DNA of 64,000 nucleotides from Anthopleura xanthogrammica (taxonomy: Eukaryota > Cnidaria > Anthozoa > Actiniaria > Actiniidae), in contig OZ025209.1 of assembly GCA_964019055.1 (NCBI GenBank), positions 4,805,071 through 4,869,070 on the forward strand. Direction: 5' to 3'. Below the pieces are notes generated by a model that was not told the DNA's origin, searched no databases, and saw only the letters and a program-made list of their open reading frames with translations. The position numbers were made by a program, and so were the translations under genes. Below, piece by piece: positions 40,149 to 51,872 of the stretch (within the stretch, counting starts at the first letter, position 1; each line of letters opens with the position of its first letter).

Positions 40149-41854
40149 CTATTGTACCACTATTGTCCTTCCCCTCGTTTCCATGGGTGTCACGTGGGTA
40201 TTCCTTATTATGCTTCTGTTAACATGACGATTCATCGCTGCTCGACGATTGCTTCTGCCCGTTGTCCTGCCCGTTGTCCTGCCCGTTGTCCTGCCCGTTG
40301 TCCCGCTGCCGTCAGATAAGTTTGAAGTTGGCGCGACTTGTGAAAATGGGCCATTTGACAGAATGTTGCCCAGGATCGCGCGGTACGTCCTGGACTTTAC
40401 AAGAAAGATAAACGGGCCGTGGATGACGTAACTCTTGGACATTATTTCCAGGATTAGTATTAAGAATGTTGGGAGAAAGGGGTCTCCGACAATCGTTGTC
40501 AACAGCCCAAATATGAAATATGGAAGAATGGAAATGAATAAGGACAGAACAAGTCTATTGTTGAGCTTGTTGGATCTGATTTGACTGTGAAGCAGGGAAG
40601 CGTTGGACCTGGACGAGTCTCGAACACCTAGAACGAGCCTGAGGATAAAAATCATTTCATTCACCATTTTCCAGACATTTTCCTGACATCGGTTCACAGG
40701 TCAAACACAGCATTTAAACGAGGCTACAACGTAGTTTCAAAGAATCATTAACATTTGAACCTTGTAGCCTCGACTGAATGCTTTGTCTGTGACAAGTGAA
40801 CCGATGTATGGAAAGTGGTGAATAAGGTCAGTACGGACTTTTCCTAAGGTTTACGAGTCTGAGCAAAACGTCATGATTTGAAACACAAAAACTATCGGCG
40901 TGCGGCCGAAACGTACCCACGATTGGATATCGATCAATTACGTCATATTCATGTGGTGTCCTTGACGCCTTGATTGAAACACAAAAACTATCGGCGTGCG
41001 GCCGAAACGTACCCACGATTGGATATCGATCAATTACGTCATATTCATGTGGTGTCCTTAACGCCTTGATTTGAAACACAAAAACCATCGGCGTGCGGCC
41101 GAAACGTACCCACGATTGGATATCGATCAATTACGTCATATTCATGTGGTACCCTTGACGCCTTGATTTATTATCAATCAAATCAAGAGTATAAGATAGA
41201 TATTAGTATTTACCTGCGGGTTAAAACATAAGCTGCCAAGCTTATCAAACCAGGTGCACAGATCCATAAAATAACAAGCAGAACCCAATAGGACTTCTCC
41301 CGGCCTTTTCCCTCCCATGATAGCTGACATGTCACTCGGTTCTCAAAAACTACGAAGTCTTCTAACATCCAAGATGGAGGAATACCCAGAAGAAGGCCAC
41401 AAATCCACGAGAACAGTAGTCCAGCGATAATGAATTTTATTCGACGCGGTACGTAGAAAGAAGACGAAGTAGCATGGTAGGAAGTCATGAAGTACGAGTG
41501 CCCCAGCATCATCACTGATATGAGGACGTAGATGGTTATCCCCGATACCTGCAATCCCTCGGAAAGTCTACACATTGTGATGAGGTTGGGCTTCTCTAGT
41601 TCTTTCCTTCTAAAACTGTTCACTAGAGACAGCGTGTTTCCGGATATTGACAGCAGTAATACTGCGGTACTCATATTGATGTGAAATACTGTCACTGGTC
41701 TCTTCTTGAAGACAGGCTTGGAGAAGATTAACAAAGCAATTAAGTGTCCAACCAGGCCAATGAATATCATAATCACCATCGTGTACATGAAGAGCATGTC
41801 CGCCCCTGCGCTGTCTGACGGAGAAGAAGAACTCCCATTATTAGTCTCGTTCAT
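40149..41854 (-). CDS. Class-A-like seven-transmembrane receptor (orphan GPCR)
   Basis: Two exons, 41854-41214 and 40638-40149 (stop 40151-40149), joined in phase 2 to give 376 residues. The N-terminus has NET and NGS glycosylation sequons. Hydrophobic segments lie at about 20-47, 57-78, 100-123, 137-160, 188-210, 243-266 and 270-295. Cys in MCRLSE before TM3 and Cys in VTCQLSW in the second extracellular loop can form the usual disulphide. The E/DRY motif after TM3 is absent (MLGHSYF), and the NPxxY position reads YVIHGPFIF. The C-terminal tail has a 12-bp repeat encoding about four GRTT units. Ligand unknown; many such receptors are expanded in cnidarians. Fold call is firm, subfamily unassigned. 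Confidence 0.85.
40685..40806. mobile_element. Imperfect palindrome in GPCR intron
   Basis: ACATCGGTTCAC...AACGAGGCTACAA is mirrored by TTGTAGCCTCG...GTGAACCGATGT around a 30-bp centre. About 122 bp, just after (in + direction) GPCR exon 2. Confidence 0.7.
40873..41168. repeat. Three tandem copies of a ~97-bp unit in the GPCR intron
   Basis: Units start GATTTGAAACACAAAAAC near 40873, 40971 and 41068, contain CGGCGTGCGGCCGAAACGTA and ATTGGATATCGATCAATTAC, and differ at only a few positions. High similarity suggests recent duplication or homogenisation. Confidence 0.9.
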
Positions 41855-41939
41855 CTTTCACCTAAAAAAAGAAAGAGAAAAAGAAAAACTTTTATAAATT
41901 TACCAGTTTATAGTTTACCAGAAAATCAAGGGTGGGTGA

Positions 41940-42182
41940 GAGCGCAGCCGCGACTCACCTCTGGGGTCTCCTCCCTCGTATGTGATGTTAGCCGTGCCCT
42001 GACTTAGTTCAGCACGGAATTTGTTTCAGTATCTGTGAGTTAGCCATGCCCTGACTTAGATCAGCCCAGAGGTTGTTACAGGGTTCAATCTGTGAGTTAG
42101 CCTTGTCCTGACTTAGATCAGCCCAGAGGTTGTTTCAGAGTTCGATCTGTGAGTTAGCCTTGCCCTGACTTAGATCAGAAGA
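41940..42182. repeat. Tandem SINE-tail repeats (~70 bp, about four units)
   Basis: GTGAGTTAGCC(A/T)TGCCCTGACTTAG(A/T)TCAGC followed by CCAGAGGTTGTT(A/T)CAG is repeated head to tail upstream of the GPCR. The unit equals the 3' end of SINE family S2 (compare 47935-47970). Confidence 0.7.
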
Positions 42183-45100
42183 AATGGAAAATTTTGGGAA
42201 AACGTTTTTAAGACACCGTCTTCATGTGGTTGTGTGGACAGCAAAAACGGAATGTCAGGTTTTGATAACGTTGACGTCACTCAACTGTCGATTACCGCTG
42301 AAAACGCATCCGTTCTTTTTGACTCCCATTAACTCCCCTCATTTTTGATGGATTTTCAAAATTTAAACTTCAATTATCAGCACGCATGCATACCAGTTGT
42401 CGGAGTGAAAAAACCGTAATTATTAAATAACTAAGACCAATGTAGGTGGTTTTAACTAGTTTTCGAGTCATCTTATTTTCACAATTTTTTCATATTTCTT
42501 ATTTTTATTTTTTATTTTTTCATCGTTTTATTATGAAAACAAAAATCTTATTTTCTCGATTTGAGGCGTTCCTTTTTCCATCATACTAAGAGTCATAAAT
42601 AACAAAGAAAATATCTTTTCAAAAAAGTTTAAAATTTTGAAAAGCGGAGTTACGGAAAGTCAAAGTGATCCATATTTTCTATATATTTTGCCGCGATGCC
42701 CAAATTTGAAGATGGCGGACGAAACCGTAAAGTGGCTAATGATATTTTGTTAACTAATAAAACTCGTATAGTCATAATAAAATAAGAAATAAGAGTTTCC
42801 TGGTTAAGTTACCTGATAAAAAGATGAGTGTTGCAGCAAAAAAAGCTGAAGATAGCCCTTTGCTTACGAATTTAGTGTTGGAATTCGGTGCTCTTATCGC
42901 TTGAGTAAAAAGGAGTTTCCACTGAGCGGATCCACGCATTGAACACCGCAATTTCTATCAAGTCCAGCCACTCGGATTACAAATTAGTCTAGCTTTTTCA
43001 AAGACAGCTGATGGTTCTTATATTGATAATATTTTACATATATATTCGGATCGCAAAATTCAAACAACCCGAAGCCTTAAAATTTTGATTGTAGCGGTTA
43101 TGTGTTTATGTGTTCAATTTTAGTTAAAAACGTTGATAAAATATAAGTTGTTTTGACGGTTTTGCATTACGTCTTAATATCGAAACAATTTCGCAATATT
43201 AGCCTCGAGGGAGACGTGAAACATTCCCTCAAGACATCTCATCTTTGATCTCTCCCCCCCCCCCCCCCCCTATCAATTGCGAAAGGAGAAGTCCACTTTA
43301 CATCAAATAACATAATATATATTTCAGTTTAGCTTTACGCCTGTCGATGCGGATCATATTCCGAACGTTTCTTTATATTAAGGTTCAATATTGGCGAGAA
43401 ACTTTCTTGCAAAATAATTGAAGTCTCCTGTTGGGGAATTGAAATACTAAGTAAATACACGAGAATATATCGAGATTTAAGAATCGTTTATACGTGAAAA
43501 AGCTAGAAAACGCTAAAAAAAAAAAAGATGCCAAAATACGGAAACCTGTACTGAGCATGCGCTGGAGTTCACACACAGGAACCCCAGTTTAGATATAGAT
43601 GAAAATGATATCAAAAAAAGTCGCTGCTTTTAAATGTCTTATCTTTTTCTTTTCTTGTCTTATCTTTTCTTGGTCACTTTTTTTATCTACTTTTTTAGAT
43701 TATTGCTTTCCTGCGTAGGAGTGATTTACTCTAGGGAAATGAAATGGACTGGGGAAAAAAACAAAGAGAAAAACCAACCTAAAAAGCTATAGTTTCTTTG
43801 ATTGACCCATTTGCTTGTATTTTTTAGCATCATATTCACCATCCATAGAGGTGGGCGATTTTCTGATTTTTTTCATCACTCGCTTTTATCTAAATTGGGA
43901 TCCCTGTGGTTTTCGCTATTAAATCCTGTTGCCCACACAAAATTAACAGTGTTTCACAAATATCCACTTTCAAGTGTTCTGGTTTTTTTTGATATAATAT
44001 TTGTTTAGGTGAGCGGAAGGCCTCAAAGAAATTTGTGTTTGCAAAATAGCGTAAATGATTTCGTGTTTAATTCATTATCAGTAAAACCTACGCTTGCTCG
44101 TGCAAACCACACACTTAAGTTGCAAAACGTGTTTATGTTCACATAACTTCGTGCAGGAAAAAAGCTTTAGCGAACGTGCTCCGTTTAAGTTGAAACTTAC
44201 AATTTTGAGGACTTTAACATTAAAGACTTACTATTTTTGTTGGGAAAGGCTACGATTAAACTAAAATTCGTCTCTGTCTAATAGGACGAAAGAAAGATAT
44301 AAAAAATTTCCAAAAATGTCGGAAACGACTACTGCAGTATACTGATCTGACACGAAAACGGCGAACTGGGCTTCCTGTGACTGCGTTTCAAAATATTTTT
44401 CACTGTTTTTTTTTTCTTCTCTTTTTTTAGTTATTTTTTTGTTTCTCTTAGTTATATTTGTGAAAATACCCCTCAGGTAATGAGATTACAATGAAATAGA
44501 TTGATTGAGTAACTAAGAATAAGAAATTGAGCAAGCACTAACCTTTAAAATGCCTAAAAGTTTGACAACAGTCCCCCCGGCCAAGTTTCTACTAAGTTTC
44601 AGGCCAAATGTAAATATTTTCGACTTTATAGTAGATGATAATACTCACAAGCTTGGATTCAATTGTATCGAAGTCATTACAAACTACAATTGTTGACTGT
44701 TTTCTACTCTTTTCCCTTCACGAATCAGTATAGCAACACATTTCTCACGTATAAAACTATGCTGATGAATGGCTTGTTCGTGACTTGAATTTCCACTGAT
44801 CTAGTTTCATGTCACCGACATAAATATCTTGAAGACACTCGTTCTAAAATAACAAAAACAAACCTTACCAGCTTCCAGGTTCAGAATCAAATAATGTTTT
44901 CATTACATATCTTCCATAAATAATATAGTATGTCGTTTTTAGAAGAAAACGTTCTTAATATTTTGGTGAAAGTTAGTGCCAAAAATGGAAAGAACAATCA
45001 AGCTACGACGTTCGGTCAACTTTTATCCGATTTTTGCACCAAATCCTAAGGACGCCGAGGTTATTACGCAAATTCTTTGTATGTATTAAATATATTTTAT

Positions 45101-45480
45101 TTCTGTTTGATTTTCATGTGTTTTTCAGTGTGTCTTTGTTTTAATTTGTAAAGTAGGAAGAAGTAAGATGGAAGTCCGCCGGCCTCGGAGGAGTATTGAT
45201 GACTATCCCAAGTGCTTTTGCAGGCTTTTAGTCTTCACAAATACACTGACTTCTTTCAAGCATCTTTTTATGATGAAACACTTCAAAAATCTTGTTTCAA
45301 GTATTGATGAGATGTTGATATTCTTAGACTACTACAACCTTTAAGAAGATGTTATTTGTTTCGTCAAGCATATTTTTCTCGAAATAAAAATTCCGAGCTT
45401 TTTTTTTTCTTTCTTGCTTTTGGGAAAACTAAATTCTTATAAATCTGCACCAACTGACGCCACGGACGTTACGCAAATTT
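42183..45480. other. Gene-poor region upstream of the GPCR
   Basis: AT-rich with homopolymers (18 C near 43253-43270). Non-coding 5' exons of the GPCR could lie here, but I cannot place them. No supportable ORF. Confidence 0.45.
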
Positions 45481-45683
45481 AATAACCCCTTCACAGTTCC
45501 CTGCGCCATCTTGAAAGTCAGCCGTGCCTTTGCATCGAAGTGAGACGAACGGTGAGTTTGCAGTTATAGAGACATGTGAATTATTGTCCAAGGTGTTAAA
45601 AAAAGGTCTCTATCATTGCAAGCTCATGCACAAGGCACGGCTATCCTTCAAGATGGCGCATTGAACTGTGAAAGGGGCTATTC
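45481..45683. mobile_element. Palindromic MITE, family C copy 3
   Basis: AATAACCCCTTCACAGTTCC and CTGTGAAAGGGGCTATTC inverted ends; inner GAGACATGTGAATTATTGTC and TCTCTATCATTGCAAGCTC as in copy 1. Confidence 0.8.
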
Positions 45684-46310
45684 TTATATGTGGCCATATT
45701 GGATTTCTAGTCATTTCCCCTCACCTTTCGTGTCTGATTGCTTGCAGTGTTAACCAAAGCCAGCAAGTATAACGTGACTGGGAAAGCACAACAAGCGTGC
45801 GAAAATACGTGCAAGAAAAGAAAAGAATTTTCTAGTACCGAGTTTGTTTTACTAATGGAATTCATTCGTGAGTTCATGCAGACCCTCACTACATTAGCGC
45901 TAGAGTTTTCCTATCAACAATTTTTGCTAGAACCTTTAAGGTACGGAAACGGTACACATCTTAAAAGCATGAGTGCGAGTAAAGTGTATAATAGTTCTTG
46001 ATGGAGAAAGTCCTTGACTTTGGTACCATAGCATTTAAGGTGGCTCGATGGGATAATCACGGCGCGCTACCTTTCAACTTCAAATCGCAAATGCGCGGAG
46101 GCAAACAACTTTTTCGGGAGAAAAATTACGCACCTTAAGCATACCTTGGATCCCTTACATCGCGCGCACATCGGAAATCGCCGCAAGCCGCGAAAAATGA
46201 AAGCCAAAGCTTACTGAGTCAGTTTGACCACCAGGTCGCTATTATCCAAGCCAGTCATTAAATTCAAGAGATAAGTACCTTAAGGAAGGAAACGGCAAGA
46301 GAGTCTTCTT

Positions 46311-46673
46311 GTGAATGAAGGTTCTCCAAAAATAAAGAAGAAGTTACGGCAACAACAGAGATATGAATTTCCGCAGTTGTGCGTGCGAAATGTGCTTGAT
46401 TTTATAGGCAAGAGAATTAGCCTGAATGAATCATATATGGAAATTGTATTAGACCTTCTGACGGTACGCACCTTCGGTGGATTTAGATTTTTATTACGTC
46501 CTTTGTCTCATAGGTGGATGAATTGGAAAGTACAAGGAAATTGGATTAGACCATCTGGCGACATTCCCTTGTGTGCTTGGAGATTAGCTTCGCATGTGGT
46601 TTCTCTTGAAGAAAACTTTGGAGCAAAAGAATCAGTACTATTGAGTAAGTATTATAATTTATATGCAATGTGA
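46311..46673 (+). CDS. Unidentified ORF, coding status doubtful
   Basis: A 120-codon open frame with mixed composition (contains FPQLCVRNVLDFIGKRIS and DIPLCAWRLASHVVSLEE). I recognise no domain. A possible exon lies ~450 bp upstream at 45747-45867 (acceptor TTGCAG, donor GTGAGT) encoding KASKYNVTGKAQQACENTC, but I could not join the two convincingly. Listed because it is the most protein-like frame in the last 20 kb. It may be a transposon remnant or chance. Confidence 0.15.
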   Translation: MNEGSPKIKKKLRQQQRYEFPQLCVRNVLDFIGKRISLNESYMEIVLDLLTVRTFGGFRFLLRPLSHRWMNWKVQGNWIRPSGDIPLCAWRLASHVVSLEENFGAKESVLLSKYYNLYAM

Positions 46674-46734
46674 CTTTCGGTTTATCACTAGGTTTGGAAC
46701 AACACATTGAACTTGTGTATCTACAATGAATTAA

Positions 46735-47170
46735 ATTTTACGTCAATGTGCCTATAAACCCTAACCCAATATTTGTAACTAACTCAGTATTGCAATACGA
46801 GGTATTTCAGTTTATTTGTCATCATTTGTAAATTGAAACACTGATTTCTATGAGAAAACAAATTTTGATAACCCGCTTTCTATAAACCCTGAGTAAGATA
46901 ATGATGTTTTATAAATAATGTTTTACTGCTCCAGAAAACGTTTATGTATTAAATACAATACAATACAATACATTTGATTAACCCATACCCATGGGGATTT
47001 TCAGAGTTCATTTCCAATTACTGATAAAGACCTTCAATGACATCACACTCATTATTGGAAGTATAAACCTCGATATCTCCAAGATGCGTCACTCAAATCA
47101 TAACGATTTTACCATTCAACTATTCACTTCATGTAGAATCAATACTGAAAATTAATTTCGAATTAGGCTT
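46735..47170. repeat. Dispersed unclassified repeat, copy 1
   Basis: GTGCCTATAAACCCTAACCC at the left; at the right GGAAGTATAAACCTCGATATCTCCAAGATGCG...ACCATTCAACTATTCACTTCAT...AGAATCAATACTGAAAA. The right part recurs at 62740-62935. Confidence 0.65.
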
Positions 47171-47759
47171 CAGTTGTCACTTGATATGAAATTGAAAAAA
47201 GCGGCAAAGATAACAAAAACTGCCATGTGTCAGAAATATACCTTCATGGCGAAAAGTATCAATCCACTAGACTACAAACTGAAGTTAATTAACAGTATCA
47301 AAGCATTAAATTGATATGATCCAAAAGTCCAGCACTACTTAACGTATTAACTCATTATAAGTAGGATTTCTCCAGACTTTCTGTTCGCTCGGCACCATTG
47401 TTATGCTTACAAGCAGTGAAAATGAGTTGTACCTGGGCGTCAATTAATGTCGCATACAAAATTTGAGCTCGATTTTTGGTCGGCTTCGTATGAATCACTA
47501 TAGCAACGATTTCAAGTTCCTATTAGGATGGGAGATAACTTGTGCTGATCCTGTTACTTCGGCCTTTTTTTTTTTTTACATATGCTTAAGTTTTATATCT
47601 TATATTGATGGCAATTATTGATAACTATAGAATGTGGGCAGTTTGGACCAAAAGGGAAGTAGTTTTGGAGTTATTTTTACTGATTTTGCTCTACGCTGGC
47701 GAAGGGCGTAAGTCCAGTAAAACCAAGCAAATTTGGTTGTTCGTTCGAAACTTGCCTCA

Positions 47760-47972
47760 CAGAGGGTGGTGTAGTGGACTCGCCTCTTACCTCTGGGGTC
47801 TCGGGTTGGATTCCTGGACTTGGTGCGACATGTAGCAGAGTTTGGGTCTCTCCCTTCAATGATTTGAGGGTTTCTCTCTGGGTTCTCTGGTTTTCCTCTT
47901 TCCGCAAAACCTAACAAGCTAATTTCTAATTCTATCTGTGAGTCGGTAGTTGTGCCGTGACTTAGATCGGTA
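47760..47972 (+). mobile_element. tRNA-derived SINE (family S2), fullest copy
   Basis: Head with box A TGGTGTAGTGG and box B GGTTGGATTCC, body GGTCTCTCCCTTCAATGATT, GTTCTCTGGTTTTCCTC, CGCAAAACCTAACAAGCTAA, and tail TCTGTGAGTCGGTAG then GTGACTTAGATCGG. This copy shows head, body and tail together. Confidence 0.7.
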
Positions 47973-50164
47973 AAAATTGAAGTTTATTGAAGAAAGAAAA
48001 GTACTGAATATCGATGCGCTGACTAAGCTTGAGTGGAAACTAACAGGCTTGAGAAAAAGAGTGGCACCGAAGCAAGCGCTAGCAAAACATCCCACGTCTG
48101 ATATGCATGACTATTGTCATGGAAAAATCTACTTCCCCAAACCGGTCGCTTCAACTGCTTCAAAATCGTGCGTCAATACACTTGCCCTTATCTAGTCCAA
48201 CCTTAATAATGACGATATTCACCTTAAGGGTCTTTGATTTCACTTTTTTTAAATGTGTTTTTTTGTTGTTATTATTGTTGTCGGAAGTTCAAACGAACCT
48301 TACAATACCACGAACTAGATACATTTATACTGTACTTTGACTGAGATGACATCCGCTCAGGTTATCGAAACGTCAATACAAACCTGAACGACAACAGTCT
48401 TTCTACAACACTTTCTACTACACTCACCAGGACGATCACATTTTTCAATCTATTACCATTTCTGATCATTCGTCTTCGGTTTTTTTCTTCAAATCGCTTG
48501 CAGTTCCCTTCAACATTGGATGCTTTCCTCCGCTATTTTAACCTGAGGATAAAAAAAAAAAGGAAATTTCTCATTACCATGCATACAGTATTTTTTCATT
48601 TAGATTTTGTTAGAGGATTTCAAGCTAATGAAAGGATGATCACTAATTAGTGAAGTATAAATAGCGTGGAAAAACCAATATAAAGTAAGGACTGCAGGTC
48701 AGACGGCGCTAGACTATATAAGAGGTTCTTTAGTGAGTAAGTAAGGACTCATTGTAGAGAGTGACTTCAAACGTAAACTTCCGCTTACAGAATACACGAA
48801 TTCTTTCTTTTACTCAGGTGTCTCAGGTGGTCGAGCACTGAATAACGTGCCTTGTGTGTTTTTCCGTGATTGTGACGCGTGATCGTGAACGTGATCATCG
48901 TGATCGGCTGCGGTGTAAGTACTTATGAAATTCCATCAACATTATTTCTTTACTTAGTTTATTTAGATAAGATTTTATCTTGTTTTATCAAAATTAGGTT
49001 TTTTTTTTGAAATGATACGTGAAGCGTTGAGAAGCGAAACTTCGCCACACCGTGCAATATTGCACGCAATGTTGCACCGTGCGTCGCGCCTTAACCCTCA
49101 ATGATATTCTTCTTCGTTCATGCGCGCAAGTAAACTAGACAGGTCCACACGCCTGAGTCGTAAAAAAAAGTTTTTAGGGTAGTAACGTATAGTTAGTTTG
49201 AACTGCATTCTTTCTTTTCGCGGCATTTTCATTGTTTTCAAAGTTTTTTTTTAAATTTAAATTCTGATTTTGTGTTCTTTCACATTTTAATACTGATTTA
49301 TTTCTCAAATCTCATTATATACACCGACTTGCAAGAACATTGTCCAATGAAATTAGCAAAATACTAAAGTACCAACTAGGAATTAATATTATCTTATTAA
49401 TAAAAATAGATATTAATAAAAATTATTATTTCAAATATAAATCTTTTATGGCCTTGCAATTTATTTTTACGGCTGAGTATTGCAAGAAGAAGAATATAAA
49501 CTGCAAGAATAAAGATTACATTGCTAATTAATGTTTAAGTTGCCTTTTTGTAATTTGCTTTTTTTATATGACAACTGAGCATGTAATGGTTTGTACAGCC
49601 TTGAAAAGTACTTGAATTTCACCATTTGTCTTTTCTCCATTCGATTTTTCCTTGAAAAGTCCTTGAAAAATTGGAAAAAGTCCTCGGAAAAGATAGAAAC
49701 AGTCCTTAAATTTCTATTTACTTAGCTTTCTTACGATAATATGTAACAAAGGAAAAGGAAGCATGTCCAGGAAGAAGTGGATGAGTTTTAAATTGCAAAA
49801 AAGCCGAAACCACAGGAGATTTAATCAAAGCTAATAGGAAAAAACTACAGAACTGACAGAGATCGAAGAGAAATTGAATAAGAAGCTGCAAGCTCTGAAA
49901 GATTATTGACTCGTAGTTTAAATGTAAGATATATGCTCAAATAGTAGTAGAATGCAAGAAATTATAGTTTACTAGAGGTTCTTAAAGTATGTTTTTATTA
50001 CAGCATATTTAACGAACCGTCATGATGAAGAATCTTCAAACTGCACTTGATATATAGACAGAGCCTTAACTATTGCTTCCATTAATCGAAAAAAGTTTTT
50101 TTCTGGATAAGTTTGTCTGGATAAGCAAACTTTCATGGAGACTCTCTCAAATTCGATCAAACCT
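47973..50164. other. Gene-poor stretch
   Basis: No supportable gene. A TATA-like CTATATAAGAGG occurs at about 48713-48724, without a recognisable gene after it. GCAAC-family palindrome GTGCAATATTGCACGCAATG near 49050-49085. hAT-like TTGAAAAGTCCTTG repeats at about 49590-49720. Confidence 0.45.
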
Positions 50165-50405
50165 TGAAACAACCTCTAGGCTGATCAAAGTCAGGGCCGG
50201 GCACCACAACTTCAAACTTCGAATTGGAATTTAGCGTGTTAGGTTTTGCAGAGGGAGGAAAACTGGAGAACTCGAAGTAAAAACCCTCGAATTAAGAGAA
50301 CCTAACAAACTCTAGTTACATGTGAAGGTAGCCGAGTCCAGGAATCGACCTCGATATCCGAGGCGAGATGCGAGTGCACTATCGTTACACCACCCTTGGT
50401 TCCCA
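50165..50405 (-). mobile_element. SINE S2 copy, minus orientation
   Basis: GGCTGATCAAAGTCAGGGC, TTCGAATTGGAATTTAGCGTG, TTAGGTTTTGCAGAGGGAGG, AACCTAACAAACTCTAG, GAGTCCAGGAATCGACC and CGTTACACCACCCTTGGTTC line up with the family from tail to head. Confidence 0.7.
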
Positions 50406-51536
50406 AAATACCTATCAATCGTCGACTGAGTAGAGGCCACTTACTTTTGTGCGCGAAAACAAACCTTCCTCAGTTTGCTCATTCGAGCATAGCATGTAAA
50501 ATCGCAAACCGACCGAAAACGTTTATCGTTAGCAATGAATAATCAAAGGGTCCGAGCATGATCCCTGAGGCACACCACTAATGGAGTGCTATGTGAAATT
50601 GGTTTAGTTAGTTAGTTTATCCAGAATTGACGGAAGCGTAGGTAGTTGCTCAATTAGAGATATCAATCTCGACATTCAAGGATTGGTCTTTTTTCATCCG
50701 TTGAGGAAGTTTTCGATTTTTGATATGACCCTGTTGAAAACATGCTGCATTTCCTTGCCATTTTTTGTTTTTTGTTTTCTACACGTGTCCATTGGTTCTT
50801 ATTTCTTAGCTGAGCTTTTTCTCCAGCTGATCTGACGTAGAAATGACGTCACTGCAAAACTGAGGTATTTTTATCATTTCAAGAAGCCAGGTTACTAAGG
50901 ATGATACCTCCGTTTTGAAAATTCCTGATTGGATAACAGTTTTTCTCAGTTCAGGTGGCTGCTCCTAGTAAAGGGTAAATTACCAGTATGGGAGATGGAT
51001 GCTCCTAGTAATGGACTCCTAATCTGGGAATATGCTGCTCCACTAGATCCAATAGATCGACCCTCAAGACTACTTCCAAAGGCCCGCCAAATGTTTTTAG
51101 CGGTTTGCCAATCAAGCCATCTATGAATTCTTCGTCCTCTACCTTAATTCATCTCCGTTCTTGTGTTTTTATTATGCGCTAGTTTACCTTGCACTTAAAA
51201 GAAGTATTCATTGACGCCCCCAAGGGTCGGATAATTCCTCCTTAACCTTGTTTATGGTTTTTATAACTTGAAAACAATGAACAGCGTCCGGTAAACAGAA
51301 ACTTTATCAAAATCCAAAGTAAGAACGCTCTAATTGTACGAGAAGTTCGACTGACATCAATTGTTTCGCCGGGTGCTCAATGAGCTCTCAATGGCAGATG
51401 GCGGCCGGGGTATCTTTAGTATCTTTGACTAACAGGCATTGTTAAGTGTATGACGATTTTTACTCGATGTTTCGAAAATCCTTCCAAGAAAGAGTTCTCT
51501 GACATAGACTCCTTAGCGCAACCAAGTTTATAGTAT
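50406..51536. other. Gene-poor stretch
   Basis: Only short unsupported ORFs (for example 50929-51126). No repeat family recognised with confidence. Confidence 0.4.
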
Positions 51537-51872
51537 TTATCCATCCATCCATCCATCCATCCATCCATCCATCCATCCATCCATCCATCCATCCATCCAT
51601 CCATCCATCCATCCATCCATCCATCCATCCATCCATCCATCCATCCATCCATCCATCCATCCATCCATCCATCCATCCATCCATCCATCCATCCATCCAT
51701 CCATCCATCCATCCATCCATCCATCCATCCATCCATCCATCCATCCATCCATCCATCCATCCATCCATCCATCCATCCATCCATCCATCCATCCATCCAT
51801 CCATCCATCCATCCATCCATCCCTCCCTCCATCCATCCATCCATCCATCCATCCATACATACATACATACAT
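51537..51872. repeat. (ATCC)n tetranucleotide array, ~330 bp
   Basis: About 80 nearly perfect ATCC units (GGAT on the other strand), ending in (ATAC)n at 51854-51872. The repeats are open in all frames and give false WMDG-repeat ORFs. It abuts the 3' end of a LINE. Confidence 0.95.

Noticed and set aside
40828..41130. Repetitive ORF with TPHEYDVIDRYPIVGTFRP units
   Set aside because: Lies wholly in the GPCR intron and is the translation of the 97-bp tandem repeat.
40873..41168. CRISPR-like array
   Set aside because: Units are contiguous 97-bp tandem repeats without unique spacers, in an animal intron.
45738..46001. ORF with KASKYNVTGKAQQACENTC
   Set aside because: Has plausible splice sites (TTGCAG acceptor, GTGAGT donor) but no recognisable domain, and no join to neighbouring frames that I could confirm.
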